A stretch of DNA of 64,000 nucleotides from contig NZ_SLWX01000015.1 in assembly GCF_004340525.1 (NCBI RefSeq), forward strand, positions 17,234-81,233, written 5' to 3'. The stretch comes from Chromatocurvus halotolerans. GTDB taxonomy: Bacteria; Pseudomonadota; Gammaproteobacteria; Pseudomonadales; Halieaceae. The position numbers were made by a program, and so were the translations under genes. The notes under the pieces are model-generated. The model had not been told where the DNA came from. It saw only the letters and a program-made list of their open reading frames with translations, and did no database searches. Positions 42,340 to 51,823 of the stretch are shown here, piece after piece; position 1 is the stretch's first letter, and every line of letters starts with the position of its first letter.

Positions 42340-44724
42340 ATGAAAATTGCCCTCGTCGCGCCCAGTCCCGTCCCGTTTGCTATTGGTGGCGCCGAAAATC
42401 TCTGGGCGTCCTGGCTCGCGGCGTTCAATGCCGCCCCCGGCGTGCAGGCAGATCTGATCAAGCTGCCCTCTCCCGAGGCCGACTTCTGGTCCATTATCGA
42501 TAGCTACCGGCAGTTCTGCGAACTCGATCTGCAGCATTTTGATCGCGTGATCAGCACGAAATACCCGGCGTGGATGGTGGCTCATCCGGATCACCATGTG
42601 TATCTGCAGCACACCTTGCGCGGACTCTACGATAGCTGGCCGGCGGATCTGTCCCCTGAGGTGCCGGCCGCGGACGCAGCGCCTGTCGCGGCGCTGCTCT
42701 CCCTGCTGGCGCGCGCGCGGGGCTCACGCGACGCGCTGCCGGACATCTTTGCCAGCCTGGCGGCGCTGCGGGCAGCGCGTGAGACCCTGCCACTTGAGCT
42801 GTTCACCCTGCCGGGAGCGCTACTGCGACAGGTAGTGCACACGCTGGACAGCATCGGGCTCGCGCGCCAGGCCGTGCGTCGCTATGCCGCCATTTCGCAT
42901 GAGGTTGCCGCGCGCCCGGCCTACTTCCCGCCGGAAGTCGATCGGGAGTCCGAGGTGGAGGTGTGGCATCACCCCACGCTGACCCGGCCACCCCCGGATC
43001 CTGATATGCGTCTGCCGGCGGGCGCCATTTTTACCGCCAGTCGGCTGGACGCGCCGAAGCGACTGGACCTGATTATCCGCGCCTATCAGCAGTCGGATCT
43101 GGGGCAGCCGCTGGTGATCGCCGGTGAGGGACCGCAACGGGCAGAGCTGGAAGCGCTGGCGGAGCAGGGCTGTGATGTACGGCTGCTCGGGCGGCTGGAC
43201 GATGCGGCACTGGCTGCGGCGTACCGCCAGGCGGCTTTTGTGGTTTTTGTGCCACAGCGTGAAGATTATGGCCTGATCACGCTTGAAGCGCTGCAGGCGG
43301 GCCGCCCGGTGCTGACCTGCAGCGACAGCGGCGGCGTACTGGAACTTGTGCGCGATGGCGAAAATGGGCTGGTAAGCGCGCCGGAGCCGGCGGCCCTGGC
43401 GGGCGCCATGCGTCGCCTGGCGACGGAGCCCGGCTTGCAGGCGCGGCTGGCGCGTTCGGCAAAAGGCAGTGTGGCACACATTCAGTGGCCGCCTTTAGTG
43501 AAGGCGTTTACCGGGTGTCCGCGTCGGCTCCTGGTGGTGAATACCTTCAGTGCCCTGCCGGCGATGAGCGGTGGCCAGCTCAGGCTGTTTCATCTGTACA
43601 GTGAGCTGGCGCGTCTGGCGGATGTGCACCTGGTCAATCTGGATCACAACGCGACTGAAGCGCAGACCCGGTGGCTGGCCCCGGGACTGCGCGAAACACG
43701 CGTGCCCATGAGCGCGGAGCATCGTGCCTGTGAGCGTGCGCTGAGCGCGCGTCTGGGGGCATCCAGCGTGGATATGGCGGCGGCGCTTCATCCGGAGCTC
43801 AGCCCCGAGTGGCTCACGGCGATTGCGCGTGCGGCCGACACCGCGGATATGGTGATACTGAGCCATCCCTATGGCTGGCCAGCGCTGCAGGCCTGTGACG
43901 TGAGCCTTCCTACCGTTTATGAGGCGCACAATGTCGAGGCAGATCTGAAGGCCTCACTATTCACGGCTGACGCGCCGGAGCTGGCGGCGGTGCGCCGGAT
44001 AGAGGGCAGCTGTGCTCGCACGGCACAGGCCGTTGTGTGCTGCAGCGTGCAGGACGCGGCGCGCATGCAGGAACTCTACGACCTGCCGCAATGCCCGGAG
44101 GTGGTGGCCAATGGCGTGGCGGCACACAGCTATACGGCGCCGGAGACGGCAAGCCGCGAGGCGCTGCGGGAGCGCCTCGGCCTTGCGCCCGCGCAGTCGC
44201 TGGCCGTGTTTGTCGGCAGCCTGCACGGCCCGAATGTTGAAGCTGCACTGGCGCTGCCCGCCCTTGCCCGTGCATGCCCGGACACCGTGATTTGCCTGAT
44301 CGGCAGTGTTTGCGAGGCCCCTGAGCTGGGTGATCTGGCGCCACTGCCCGGGAATCTCTGGCGGACAGGTCGGGTCAGTCATGCCGAGCTTCGCGTGTGG
44401 CTGGCGGCGGCAGATGTCGGCTTGAACCCGGTGCGAAGCGGCTCGGGCACCAATCTCAAACTGCTGGAGTACGCTGCCGCGGGTCTGCCGATACTGAGCA
44501 CACCGTTTGGCGGGCGCGGCGGCCTGCTGCGGGCCGATGAGCATTTCATGACCGCCGAGCCGGAAGGTTTCGCTGATGCGCTGCGCACCTTGCTCGCAGC
44601 GCCGGCGGCGCCCGAACGCTCAGCCCGCGCTGACGCGGCGCGGCGGCAAGCCCGGGGGGCGGGTGACTGGAGGCATATCGCCAAATCCTTCTGGCGCGTC
44701 CTGGAGCCGGTGCTGTGCGACTGA
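42340..44724 (+). CDS. two-domain glycosyltransferase (tandem GT4-like)
   Basis: This 794-aa fusion of two GT-B glycosyltransferases. The first (residues about 1-385) reads 'MKIALVAPSPVPFAIGGAENLW', 'FTASRLDAPKRLDLIIRAY' and 'FVPQREDYGLITLEALQAGRPVLTCSDSGG'. The second (about 390-794) starts anew with 'LLVVNTFSALPAMSGGQLRLFHLY', then 'VYEAHNVEADLK', 'VFVGSLHGPNVEAAL' and 'RSGSGTNLKLLEYAAAGLPILSTPFGGRGG'. One polypeptide could add two successive sugars. ATG 42340 is the natural start; the frame back to 42199 crosses the promoter region. Its 3' end overlaps the next gene by 10 nt. Confidence 0.85.
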   Translation: MKIALVAPSPVPFAIGGAENLWASWLAAFNAAPGVQADLIKLPSPEADFWSIIDSYRQFCELDLQHFDRVISTKYPAWMVAHPDHHVYLQHTLRGLYDSWPADLSPEVPAADAAPVAALLSLLARARGSRDALPDIFASLAALRAARETLPLELFTLPGALLRQVVHTLDSIGLARQAVRRYAAISHEVAARPAYFPPEVDRESEVEVWHHPTLTRPPPDPDMRLPAGAIFTASRLDAPKRLDLIIRAYQQSDLGQPLVIAGEGPQRAELEALAEQGCDVRLLGRLDDAALAAAYRQAAFVVFVPQREDYGLITLEALQAGRPVLTCSDSGGVLELVRDGENGLVSAPEPAALAGAMRRLATEPGLQARLARSAKGSVAHIQWPPLVKAFTGCPRRLLVVNTFSALPAMSGGQLRLFHLYSELARLADVHLVNLDHNATEAQTRWLAPGLRETRVPMSAEHRACERALSARLGASSVDMAAALHPELSPEWLTAIARAADTADMVILSHPYGWPALQACDVSLPTVYEAHNVEADLKASLFTADAPELAAVRRIEGSCARTAQAVVCCSVQDAARMQELYDLPQCPEVVANGVAAHSYTAPETASREALRERLGLAPAQSLAVFVGSLHGPNVEAALALPALARACPDTVICLIGSVCEAPELGDLAPLPGNLWRTGRVSHAELRVWLAAADVGLNPVRSGSGTNLKLLEYAAAGLPILSTPFGGRGGLLRADEHFMTAEPEGFADALRTLLAAPAAPERSARADAARRQARGAGDWRHIAKSFWRVLEPVLCD

Positions 44725-45884
44725 TCCTCGCCGTCGATGCCATTTTTCCACCCCTCACCGGTATTGGGCGCTATGCGCTTGAGCTGGCGCAGGGGCTGGC
44801 GGCGAGCGGTGAATTCGACTCGCTGCGCTATTATCTGCACGGCCGCTGGTTGACCGCAGCGCCGGGTGCCTCGCCCGAGGACAACAGCGCCATCGCCGAC
44901 GGCGGCCGGCCCGGTATACTGGCCAAAGCCCGGGTGCAGCTGGCGCAGGTTCCCCTGGCGGTGCGTGTCTATGCGGCGCTGGCGCCGCGCGTGGCCAGCC
45001 TGCGACTGCGCCGCTACCGCGATCATGTTTTTCACTCGCCCAATTTCATCCTGCCGCCCTTTGCCGGACCCTCAGTGGCCACCGTGCACGATTTATCCAC
45101 CGTCATGTATCCGCAGTTTCACCCGGCGGCGCGGGTCGCGCTGATGCAGCGGGCCATGCCGCAAACGGTGGCACGCGCCACGCGGCTGATCACGCCGTCC
45201 GAGTCTGTGCGCCGGGAGGTGATTGCCCACTTCGGTCTGGCGGCGGGCCGCGTGGTGGCGACGCCGCTGGGGGTTGATCCTGTATTTGCGCCGCGGTGTG
45301 CCACGGATCTGGCCTCCGACCTGCGGACGCTCGGGCTGCAAGCGGGCACCTACCTTCTTTGTGTCGCCACGCTGGAGCCGCGCAAGAACATCGGGCGCTT
45401 ACTGGATGCCTACCAGGATCTGCCGCAGGCGCTGCGGCAGCGCTACCCGCTGGTGCTGGCGGGTGCACCCGGCTGGCATGGCGAAGCCCTGAACCGGCGC
45501 ATCCGCGACCTGGCGCAGGGCGGCCAGGTGCGCCAGCTTGGCTATGTGTCCCAGGCGCAACTGCCTGCGCTGTATGCCGGCGCGCGCCTGTTTGCCTTTC
45601 CCGCCCTGTATGAGGGTTTCGGTCTGCCGGTACTGGAGGCGATGGCCAGTGGAGTGCCCGTGGTGACCAGTGACTGCTCCTCGTTGCCGGAGGTGGCGGG
45701 CGATGCGGCGCTGCTGGTCAATCCTCTGGACACCGATGCGCTTCGTGCCGCACTGGCGCGCGGCCTGGAGGATGAGGGCTGGCGCGGTGTGGCGCGCGAG
45801 CGCGGCCTGGCGCGGGCCGCGGAGCGCAGTTGGCCGCAGTGCGTTGCCCGAACACTGGCGGTATATCGGAGCCTGTCGGCATGA
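44715..45884 (+). CDS. family 4 glycosyltransferase
   Basis: This 389-aa GT-B enzyme shows 'ILAVDAIFPPLTGIGRYALELAQGL' (acceptor domain), 'SPNFILPPFAGPSVATVHDLSTVMYP', 'YLLCVATLEPRKNIGRLLDAYQDL' and the donor-site 'FAFPALYEGFGLPVLEAMASGVPVVTSDCSSLPEVAGDAALLV'. This matches mannosyltransferase-like members of GT4. GTG 44715 overlaps the preceding stop, and its own stop overlaps the permease ATG (ATGA), so it belongs to one operon from 42340 to 51638. Confidence 0.87.
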   Translation: MRLILAVDAIFPPLTGIGRYALELAQGLAASGEFDSLRYYLHGRWLTAAPGASPEDNSAIADGGRPGILAKARVQLAQVPLAVRVYAALAPRVASLRLRRYRDHVFHSPNFILPPFAGPSVATVHDLSTVMYPQFHPAARVALMQRAMPQTVARATRLITPSESVRREVIAHFGLAAGRVVATPLGVDPVFAPRCATDLASDLRTLGLQAGTYLLCVATLEPRKNIGRLLDAYQDLPQALRQRYPLVLAGAPGWHGEALNRRIRDLAQGGQVRQLGYVSQAQLPALYAGARLFAFPALYEGFGLPVLEAMASGVPVVTSDCSSLPEVAGDAALLVNPLDTDALRAALARGLEDEGWRGVARERGLARAAERSWPQCVARTLAVYRSLSA

Positions 45885-46651
45885 ATCCGTCACTGGTCTG
45901 GAACTTCACCCGCCAGGAACTGGTGGACCGATACGCCGGCTCCTCTCTCGGTTTCGCCTGGGCATTCATTCAGCCGCTGGTGCTGCTGTTTATTTTTGTC
46001 GTGATTTTCGGCGGCATCATGGGCGCGCGCCTGCCCGGGGTGGAGGGCGGCTGGGCCTACAGCATTTATCTGGTGGCCGGCATGCTGCCGTGGCTGGCGT
46101 TTTCCGCCACGCTGATGCGCACATCCACGGTGTTTGTGGACAAACAGGGCGTGCTGTCCAAGGTGGGCCTGTCGCTGCCGGTGCTGCCGCTGTTCATCGT
46201 GATCGCCGAGACAGTCACCTTTGCGATCGCCCTCGGACTGTTTGCGCTGCTGCTGGTGAGTATTGATCACCCCTGGCGGTTGCAGGTGCTGGCGCTGCCG
46301 CTGGTGTTTGCGGTGCAGCAGGCGCTGGCGCTGGGCCTGGGGCTGTTGCTGGCAACGCTGAACGTGTTCCTGCGCGATGTGCGCGAGTTCGTGGCCGTGC
46401 TCACGCAGCTGTGGTTCTGGCTGACGCCCATTGTGTGGGTGCCCGGCATTGTGGACACGGGCCTTTACAGCAGGCTTTACCGCCTAAACCCCCTGCTGCC
46501 GCTTACCGAGTCCTACCACGCCATGTTTATCGGCGAGGCCGTGCTGCCGCTGAAGGCGCTCGCCGGCGTCGCTGCGCTGGCGCTGGCAGCGCTCGCGCTG
46601 GGCTGGTTTACGGTGCGCTGGCTGGAGCGGGAAATTCGGGACACGCTATGA
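45881..46651 (+). CDS. O-antigen/polysaccharide ABC transporter permease (Wzm)
   Basis: This 256-aa ABC-2 permease has six hydrophobic segments ('NFTRQELVDRYAGSSLGFAWAFIQPLVLLFIFVVIFGGIM', 'YLVAGMLPWLAFSATLM', 'LWFWLTPIVWVPGIV'). It exports an undecaprenyl-linked polysaccharide to the periplasm with the Wzt ATPase next door. ATG 45881 overlaps the upstream stop (ATGA), and its own stop overlaps the wzt ATG (ATGA). This is a second such transporter in the window; the other is at 29512/33495. Confidence 0.9.
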   Translation: MNPSLVWNFTRQELVDRYAGSSLGFAWAFIQPLVLLFIFVVIFGGIMGARLPGVEGGWAYSIYLVAGMLPWLAFSATLMRTSTVFVDKQGVLSKVGLSLPVLPLFIVIAETVTFAIALGLFALLLVSIDHPWRLQVLALPLVFAVQQALALGLGLLLATLNVFLRDVREFVAVLTQLWFWLTPIVWVPGIVDTGLYSRLYRLNPLLPLTESYHAMFIGEAVLPLKALAGVAALALAALALGWFTVRWLEREIRDTL

Positions 46652-47883
46652 TTCAGGTCGATAACGTGTGCAAGCAGTTCCGCCTTTACCGTCGCCCGGT
46701 GGATCGTGTCAAGGAGCGGCTATTCCGCCGCTCTTTTCACAGCGTGCACCAGGCGCTGGATAACGTCAGCTTCAGCGTGCCCTCCGGCCAGACGCTAGGC
46801 ATTATCGGCCATAACGGTGCCGGTAAATCCACGCTGCTGAAGCTGTTAAACGGTGTCTTGCTGCCAGACAGTGGTCGCATTCATGCCGGCGGGCGCATTA
46901 CTGGACTGCTGGAGCTGGGCACCGGGTTCAACGTCGATCTCAGCGGACTGGCGAACATCGAGAATAATGGCCTGCTGATTGGCATGAGCCGTGAGGAAGT
47001 CAACGCCCGGCGCGAGGCCATTATCGATTTTTCCGAGCTTGGCGACTTTATTCACGAGCCACTGCGCACCTATTCCTCCGGCATGGTGATGCGCCTGGGC
47101 TTTGCCATCGCCATCCATGCGCAGCCGGATACCTTTCTGGTTGACGAGGCGCTGGCGGTGGGTGACGCGCATTTCCAGCAGAAGTGCTACCGCGCCATCC
47201 GCGCTTTCCGCGAGGGTGGGGGCAGCATTCTGCTGGTATCCCATGACCTCAACGCCATCAAGCGACTGAGCGACCAGGCGCTGCTGCTGGATCACGGTCG
47301 GGTATTCGAGCTGGGCGAGCCGGAGGCGGTGGTCAACAGCTACAACTTCCTGGTGGCGCAGCAGGGCGACGCCGATGTCGTGATGCGCAGCGACAGCGGT
47401 AGTGAAGACGGCACCGGCGCCCATGGCCACCAGGGTGCAGATTATGGCGACGGCAGGGCGCAGATTGTCGCGCTGTCCGTGGCCGGCAATGATTCCAGAG
47501 GCAGCACGGTCAGTGCGGGGGAGACAACGCGCATCCGTGTGCGCTATCAGGTGAACCAGGCATTGCCGGAGCTCACGGTCGGCATACTGGTGCGCGACCG
47601 CTTTGGCCAGGATATATTCGGCACCAACACCTACCAGCTTGGCGTGACCGCAGCCAGCGGTGCAGGCGAGTGGGTACTGGATTTCACCGTGGATATGGCG
47701 ATTGCGCCGGGCCGCTACTCGCTGAGTGTGGCCCTGCATACCGAGGAAAATCACCTCGATACCTGTCACCACTGGCGTGACCTGGCTGGCGGCTTTGAGG
47801 TGGCCGGGGTGCACGGGCCTCGCTTCACCGGGGTGTGTCGACTGCCCACCACAGTGCGAGCGATCCCGGGTAACGGGGTATAG
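46648..47883 (+). CDS. Wzt-type ATPase with C-terminal carbohydrate-binding domain
   Basis: This 411-aa ATPase has Walker A 'IIGHNGAGKSTLLKLLNGVL', signature 'RTYSSGMVMRLGFAIAI', Walker B 'DTFLVDEALAVGD' and switch 'LLVSHDL' in the first 240 residues. The C-terminal domain (about 280-411, 'GETTRIRVRYQVNQALPELTVGILVRDRFGQDIFGTNTY') is the Wzt_C immunoglobulin-like fold that recognises the glycan's terminal modification before export. Such systems usually export chains capped by methyl or phosphate groups, which suits the methyltransferases in this locus. ATG 46648 overlaps the permease stop. Confidence 0.92.
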   Translation: MIQVDNVCKQFRLYRRPVDRVKERLFRRSFHSVHQALDNVSFSVPSGQTLGIIGHNGAGKSTLLKLLNGVLLPDSGRIHAGGRITGLLELGTGFNVDLSGLANIENNGLLIGMSREEVNARREAIIDFSELGDFIHEPLRTYSSGMVMRLGFAIAIHAQPDTFLVDEALAVGDAHFQQKCYRAIRAFREGGGSILLVSHDLNAIKRLSDQALLLDHGRVFELGEPEAVVNSYNFLVAQQGDADVVMRSDSGSEDGTGAHGHQGADYGDGRAQIVALSVAGNDSRGSTVSAGETTRIRVRYQVNQALPELTVGILVRDRFGQDIFGTNTYQLGVTAASGAGEWVLDFTVDMAIAPGRYSLSVALHTEENHLDTCHHWRDLAGGFEVAGVHGPRFTGVCRLPTTVRAIPGNGV

Positions 47884-47890
47884 CGCCGCC

Positions 47891-49075
47891 ATGGCCTCTG
47901 ACAAAAATCCGAGCGCGGCTACCGGACAGCATCCTCCTGGGCGCCTGTTTATCGACGTCACCCGTACGCTGGACAGCGGGCTGCATACGGGCATACAGCG
48001 TGTGGTGCGCGGCCTGGTTCGCGGCGCCAGCGCGGCGAGTGGTTCGCATGGTATCCGCGTGCATGCTGTGCGCTATGCCGGCACGCAGTGGTTTGATATC
48101 GGGACACTGCCTTCCCATCCGCTGGAGGCCTCCGGCGCCTGTGCTGCGCCGCCGGGCCCCGAGCGCGAACTGTCGTTGCGCCTGCAGCCGCGCCCGGGCG
48201 ACGTCCTGCTGCTGGCGGATGCCAGCTGGTATGGCCAGCCCTGGCCGGCCGTGGATGCTTTGCTTCGGGCTGGCGGCCGGTTGACGGGGTTTGTACATGA
48301 CCTGCTGCCACTGCGGCACCCGCAGTGGTTTCCCCCGGGTGTCGGGCAGCGCTTTGCCCGGCATTTCCGTGCCTTGCTTGCGCGAAGTTCGCTGCTCTTT
48401 ACCGCCAGCGAGCATGTTCGCAGTCAGGTCCAGGCACAGTCAGCGTCGCACCTGCCGCTTGTCTGTACGCCGCTGTCGGGCGTGCTACCCGCGGCGGGCG
48501 GCGCGGTGCCACTGGCATTGTCGCGGGATCGCCCCTGGTTTCTGTGCGTGGCTACCCTGGAGCCGCGCAAACAGCATCATCAGCTGCTCGATGCCATGGA
48601 GACGTACTGGCGTGACGGCGGGCGCGCTGGGTTGCTGCTGGTGGGTGCCTCGGGCTGGCGCAACGATACGGTGCTGGAGCGTGTTCGCACTCACCCGGAG
48701 CAGGGCGGGCGGCTGTACTGGCTTCGCGGCGTCAGCGATGCCGAGCTGTCCGCGCTCTATCGTGAGGCGCTGGCGATGGTGTATCTTTCGCGCGATGAGG
48801 GCTTCGGCCTGCCGGTGCTGGAAGCCCGGGAGGCTGGCTGTCCCGTGATTGCCAGCGACATTGCCCCCTTGCGCGAGGCTGGCGGCGACTGGCCGCGCTA
48901 TGTCGATTCGTCATGCCCCCAGCGTTTGTGCGCGGCGCTGCGGCAGGCAACACCGGCGACTCCCCGAAAGGCGGGTTGCCGGGTGCGCACCTGGGAGGCT
49001 GTTGCCTCTGATCTGATACACGCGCTCGAGAGCATGACGGAAAACCCGTGTCAACAAGGAGTGATCGCGCGATGA
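47891..49075 (+). CDS. family 4 glycosyltransferase
   Basis: This 394-aa GT-B protein begins its fold at 'GRLFIDVTRTLDSGLHTGIQRVVRGLV', with 'FVHDLLPLRHPQWFP', 'WFLCVATLEPRKQHHQLLDAMETYW' and 'MVYLSRDEGFGLPVLEAREAGCPVIASDIAPLREAGG'. The donor-binding E-x7-E pattern is intact. ATG 47891 lies 7 nt after the wzt stop; the longer frame into wzt is a shadow. The 3' end overlaps the methyltransferase start (ATGA). Confidence 0.85.
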   Translation: MASDKNPSAATGQHPPGRLFIDVTRTLDSGLHTGIQRVVRGLVRGASAASGSHGIRVHAVRYAGTQWFDIGTLPSHPLEASGACAAPPGPERELSLRLQPRPGDVLLLADASWYGQPWPAVDALLRAGGRLTGFVHDLLPLRHPQWFPPGVGQRFARHFRALLARSSLLFTASEHVRSQVQAQSASHLPLVCTPLSGVLPAAGGAVPLALSRDRPWFLCVATLEPRKQHHQLLDAMETYWRDGGRAGLLLVGASGWRNDTVLERVRTHPEQGGRLYWLRGVSDAELSALYREALAMVYLSRDEGFGLPVLEAREAGCPVIASDIAPLREAGGDWPRYVDSSCPQRLCAALRQATPATPRKAGCRVRTWEAVASDLIHALESMTENPCQQGVIAR

Positions 49076-50613
49076 GCAATGCGCCCGACCTGGATGCTGT
49101 GATTGCCCATGTGCGCGAAGAGGCCCGGCGCCCGGAGTATCAGGTCCCCGAGGCGACGCCGCTGCAGCCTCTCGCTGCGCAAACCCGCGAGTGGGCGGTC
49201 TCGGGCGCCGAACGCGGCGGGCGATCTTTCGAGGGGGGCCACGCGGAATACGCCGGGAGCGGCTCCCCGCCGCGCAGTCTCGACGCGTTTCTCGTCATTG
49301 GAGACGATGCACGCTTCATCGAGCAGGCCTACCAGTGCCTGTTTGAACGCAGCGCCGATCCGGTGGGTCTGCGCGACTACGGCAGCCGGCTCGATGCGGG
49401 CTACGGTCGTCCCTTCGTGCTTGCGGCGCTCGCCGCAGCGCCCGAAGCCGGCCCCCGGCGACGTCGCATACAGGGACTGGGCCTGGCGCCGCTGCTGTAT
49501 AACCTGTGGCGGGTGAGCCGGCGCATTGGTCTTGAGTGGCTGGGTCGCTGGTGCAATCGGGCTTACGCACAGTGGCGGCAATGGCGGCTTCTGGTCGACC
49601 CCCAGTGGCTGGCCACGCTGCAGCAGTGGCAGTCCACGCAACAGCACCAGCTGGCGCAGCTCGACGACGATGCCCGCAGCCAGCTGAAGGCGGTGACCGA
49701 CGCGCTGGGACGGCATGTTCAGACCACCGCAAGTTCGCTTGCGGACAGCGAGAGCGTCAGCAGTGAACTGCGCCACACCCTGGAGCGCCTGATGCAAGAG
49801 CAGCGCATACTGCAGGCCAGTGTGCAGGCGTTCCGCCTCCAGCAGTCGCCTGCCGGCGGCGCGCCGGCAATGCGCCGGCAGGCCTCCAGCGCGGAGCGCT
49901 CGCCGCCTGCGCAGGAGGGTGTTGTCGATAACGCCCTCGCCACACGTCTCGACACCTATTACCTCGCCTTCGAGGCGACCCACAGAGGCACCGAGGCCGA
50001 GATCCGCGCCGCGCAAATGCCCTATCTCAATGAAATCAGCCAGCTGCCGTCATCGCTGCTGGCGCTGCCCGTGCTGGACCTCGGCTGTGGACGCGGCGAG
50101 TGGCTGGCGCTGCTGCGCGAGCATGGCTTCCAGGGGCGGGGCATCGACAGCAGCACCGCCATGGTGAATCACTGCCAGCGCCACGGTTTATCGGTGGCCC
50201 AGGGTGACGCTGTCAGCGCGCTGGAGGAATATAAAGAAGGGAGTCTGGCGGCGGTCAGCGCGTTTCACCTGGTGGAGCATTTGCCGTTCCCGGTGCTTTT
50301 TCGGCTGTTAGAGGAAGCCGCCAGGGCACTGGCGCCTGGCGGTATGCTTCTGGTGGAGACGCCTAACGCCGAGAATGTGCTGGTCGGCAGTCATACGTTC
50401 TACCATGACTTCAGCCACCGCAATCCGGTGACGCACAGCTCGCTCGACTTTTTGCTGGGTTACTTCGGGCTGGTGGATCGTGTCACCCTGCGCCTCAATC
50501 CCTATCCGCCCGAGGCCCGGATTGAAGAGCCGACGCTGGCAGCGGCGCGCCTCAACGGGCATTTATACGGGCCGCAGGACCTGGGCATGGTCGCCCGCAA
50601 GCCCGTGCCGTGA
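49072..50613 (+). CDS. methyltransferase with DUF4214-like and coiled-coil regions
   Basis: This 513-aa protein has three parts. Residues about 70-120 ('DDARFIEQAYQCLFERSADPVGLRDYGSRLD') resemble one DUF4214 repeat. Residues about 185-265 are a long Gln/Leu-rich coiled coil. The last 200 residues are a class I methyltransferase ('LPVLDLGCGRGEWLALLREHGFQGRGID', 'SAFHLVEHLPFPVLFRLLEEAARALAPGGMLLVETPN'). This plan resembles chain-terminating WbdD-type enzymes, where a methyltransferase and a coiled-coil ruler cap O-antigen. That role fits the Wzt_C transporter but is inferred. ATG 49072 overlaps the upstream stop. Confidence 0.75.
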   Translation: MSNAPDLDAVIAHVREEARRPEYQVPEATPLQPLAAQTREWAVSGAERGGRSFEGGHAEYAGSGSPPRSLDAFLVIGDDARFIEQAYQCLFERSADPVGLRDYGSRLDAGYGRPFVLAALAAAPEAGPRRRRIQGLGLAPLLYNLWRVSRRIGLEWLGRWCNRAYAQWRQWRLLVDPQWLATLQQWQSTQQHQLAQLDDDARSQLKAVTDALGRHVQTTASSLADSESVSSELRHTLERLMQEQRILQASVQAFRLQQSPAGGAPAMRRQASSAERSPPAQEGVVDNALATRLDTYYLAFEATHRGTEAEIRAAQMPYLNEISQLPSSLLALPVLDLGCGRGEWLALLREHGFQGRGIDSSTAMVNHCQRHGLSVAQGDAVSALEEYKEGSLAAVSAFHLVEHLPFPVLFRLLEEAARALAPGGMLLVETPNAENVLVGSHTFYHDFSHRNPVTHSSLDFLLGYFGLVDRVTLRLNPYPPEARIEEPTLAAARLNGHLYGPQDLGMVARKPVP

Positions 50614-51638
50614 ACATTATTGTGACTGCCTGCCAGGTGCCTTTTATCGGTGGCGGCGCGTCTTATCATGTTTCAGGGCTGGTGGCCGCGCTGCGCGAGG
50701 CCGGGCACCGCGTTGAGCTGTTGCGGCTGCCCTTCCAGTTTGCCCCCGCAAGCGCGGTTCGCGGGGTGATGACCTTTGCCGAGCAGCTTGATCTCAGCCA
50801 CCCCAATGGCCAGCCGGTGGACCGGGTCATCAGCCTGCAGTTTCCGGGTTACGGTATTCAGCATCCACACCATGTGGTCTGGTTGATGCATCAGTACCGT
50901 GCCGCCTACGAACTGTTCGATCAGGCCGGGGCGGACAGCGAGACGATCGCGCTGCGGGATGCTGTTCTCTCCTTCGATGATCGCGCACTGTCCCGGGTGC
51001 AGCACCGCTTCGCCAATTCGCCGCGAGTGGCGGAGAGGCTCAGGCACTACAATGGCCTGGACGCCGAGCCGCTGTCGCATCCACCGCCATTTGCAAATTT
51101 GTACCGCTGTGCGCCGGCACAGCCCTACATTTTCTGCCCCAGCCGGCTCGAGAGCCTGAAACGTCAGGATCTGTTAATAGAAGCCGCAGCACTCATGCGC
51201 AGCCCGGTGGGTATTGTTATCGCCGGCAGCGGCGGGCAGGCAGCACGCTATCGCGAGCTCGCCGCGGCGCGCGGCGTAGAAGGCCGTGTGCGCTTCGTCG
51301 GCGAATTGAGTGAGCGCGAGAAAATCGCCTTTTACGCCCATGCCCTCGCGGTGTTCTTTGCTCCCTATGATGAAGACTATGGCTATGTGACGCTGGAGGC
51401 GATGCTCTCCGGGAAGCCCGTCATTACCTGTACGGACTCGGGGGGACCCCTGGCCTACGTGGAGGAGGGGGTTACCGGGCGAGTGCTGGCCCCCGAGCCT
51501 CCGGTGGTGGCAGAGGCAATAGATGCCATGCACAGAGAGACCGCTCGGGCCGCAAATTACGGTCGCGCCGGCCGGGAAGCCTACCAGGCGCTGAATCTCA
51601 GCTGGGAGCGCACAGTGGACAGGCTGCTTAGTGTGTAG
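50610..51638 (+). CDS. family 4 glycosyltransferase
   Basis: This 342-aa GT-B enzyme has 'CQVPFIGGGASYHVSGLVAALREAGHRVELLRLPFQF', 'HPHHVVWLMHQYRAAYELFD', 'IFCPSRLESLKRQDLLIEAA' and 'VFFAPYDEDYGYVTLEAMLSGKPVITCTDSGGPLAYVEEG'. It is most like the N-terminal domain of the two-domain enzyme at 42340 (both contain a DRVIS segment and a QxxHxxY-type region). GTG 50610 overlaps the upstream stop (GTGA). It is the last gene of the run that starts at 42340. Confidence 0.85.
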   Translation: MNIIVTACQVPFIGGGASYHVSGLVAALREAGHRVELLRLPFQFAPASAVRGVMTFAEQLDLSHPNGQPVDRVISLQFPGYGIQHPHHVVWLMHQYRAAYELFDQAGADSETIALRDAVLSFDDRALSRVQHRFANSPRVAERLRHYNGLDAEPLSHPPPFANLYRCAPAQPYIFCPSRLESLKRQDLLIEAAALMRSPVGIVIAGSGGQAARYRELAAARGVEGRVRFVGELSEREKIAFYAHALAVFFAPYDEDYGYVTLEAMLSGKPVITCTDSGGPLAYVEEGVTGRVLAPEPPVVAEAIDAMHRETARAANYGRAGREAYQALNLSWERTVDRLLSV

Positions 51639-51771
51639 GGTTGCATGAAAAACCTTAAGAAATCGTGTAAACAGATTGATTTTGCGGATGTATTTCGTTT
51701 ACTTTAAGAAGCTGCAACTAAAAACAAGTGGAACGTTGCACAGTGCTTAAGTGATCGGTTGCATGAAAAAC
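51639..51771 (+). repeat. 15-bp direct repeats upstream of the S-layer-like gene
   Basis: GGTTGCATGAAAAAC occurs at 51639-51653 and again at 51757-51771, 118 bp apart, in the 307-bp gap before the large secreted protein. The gap is AT-richer than its surroundings and has no gene. The repeats may be regulatory sites. Confidence 0.6.
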
Positions 51772-51823
51772 AGTAAATATGGCAGGTGTAAAGCCTTAAC
51801 GGTGCGGAATGGCGAGTTCCGTG

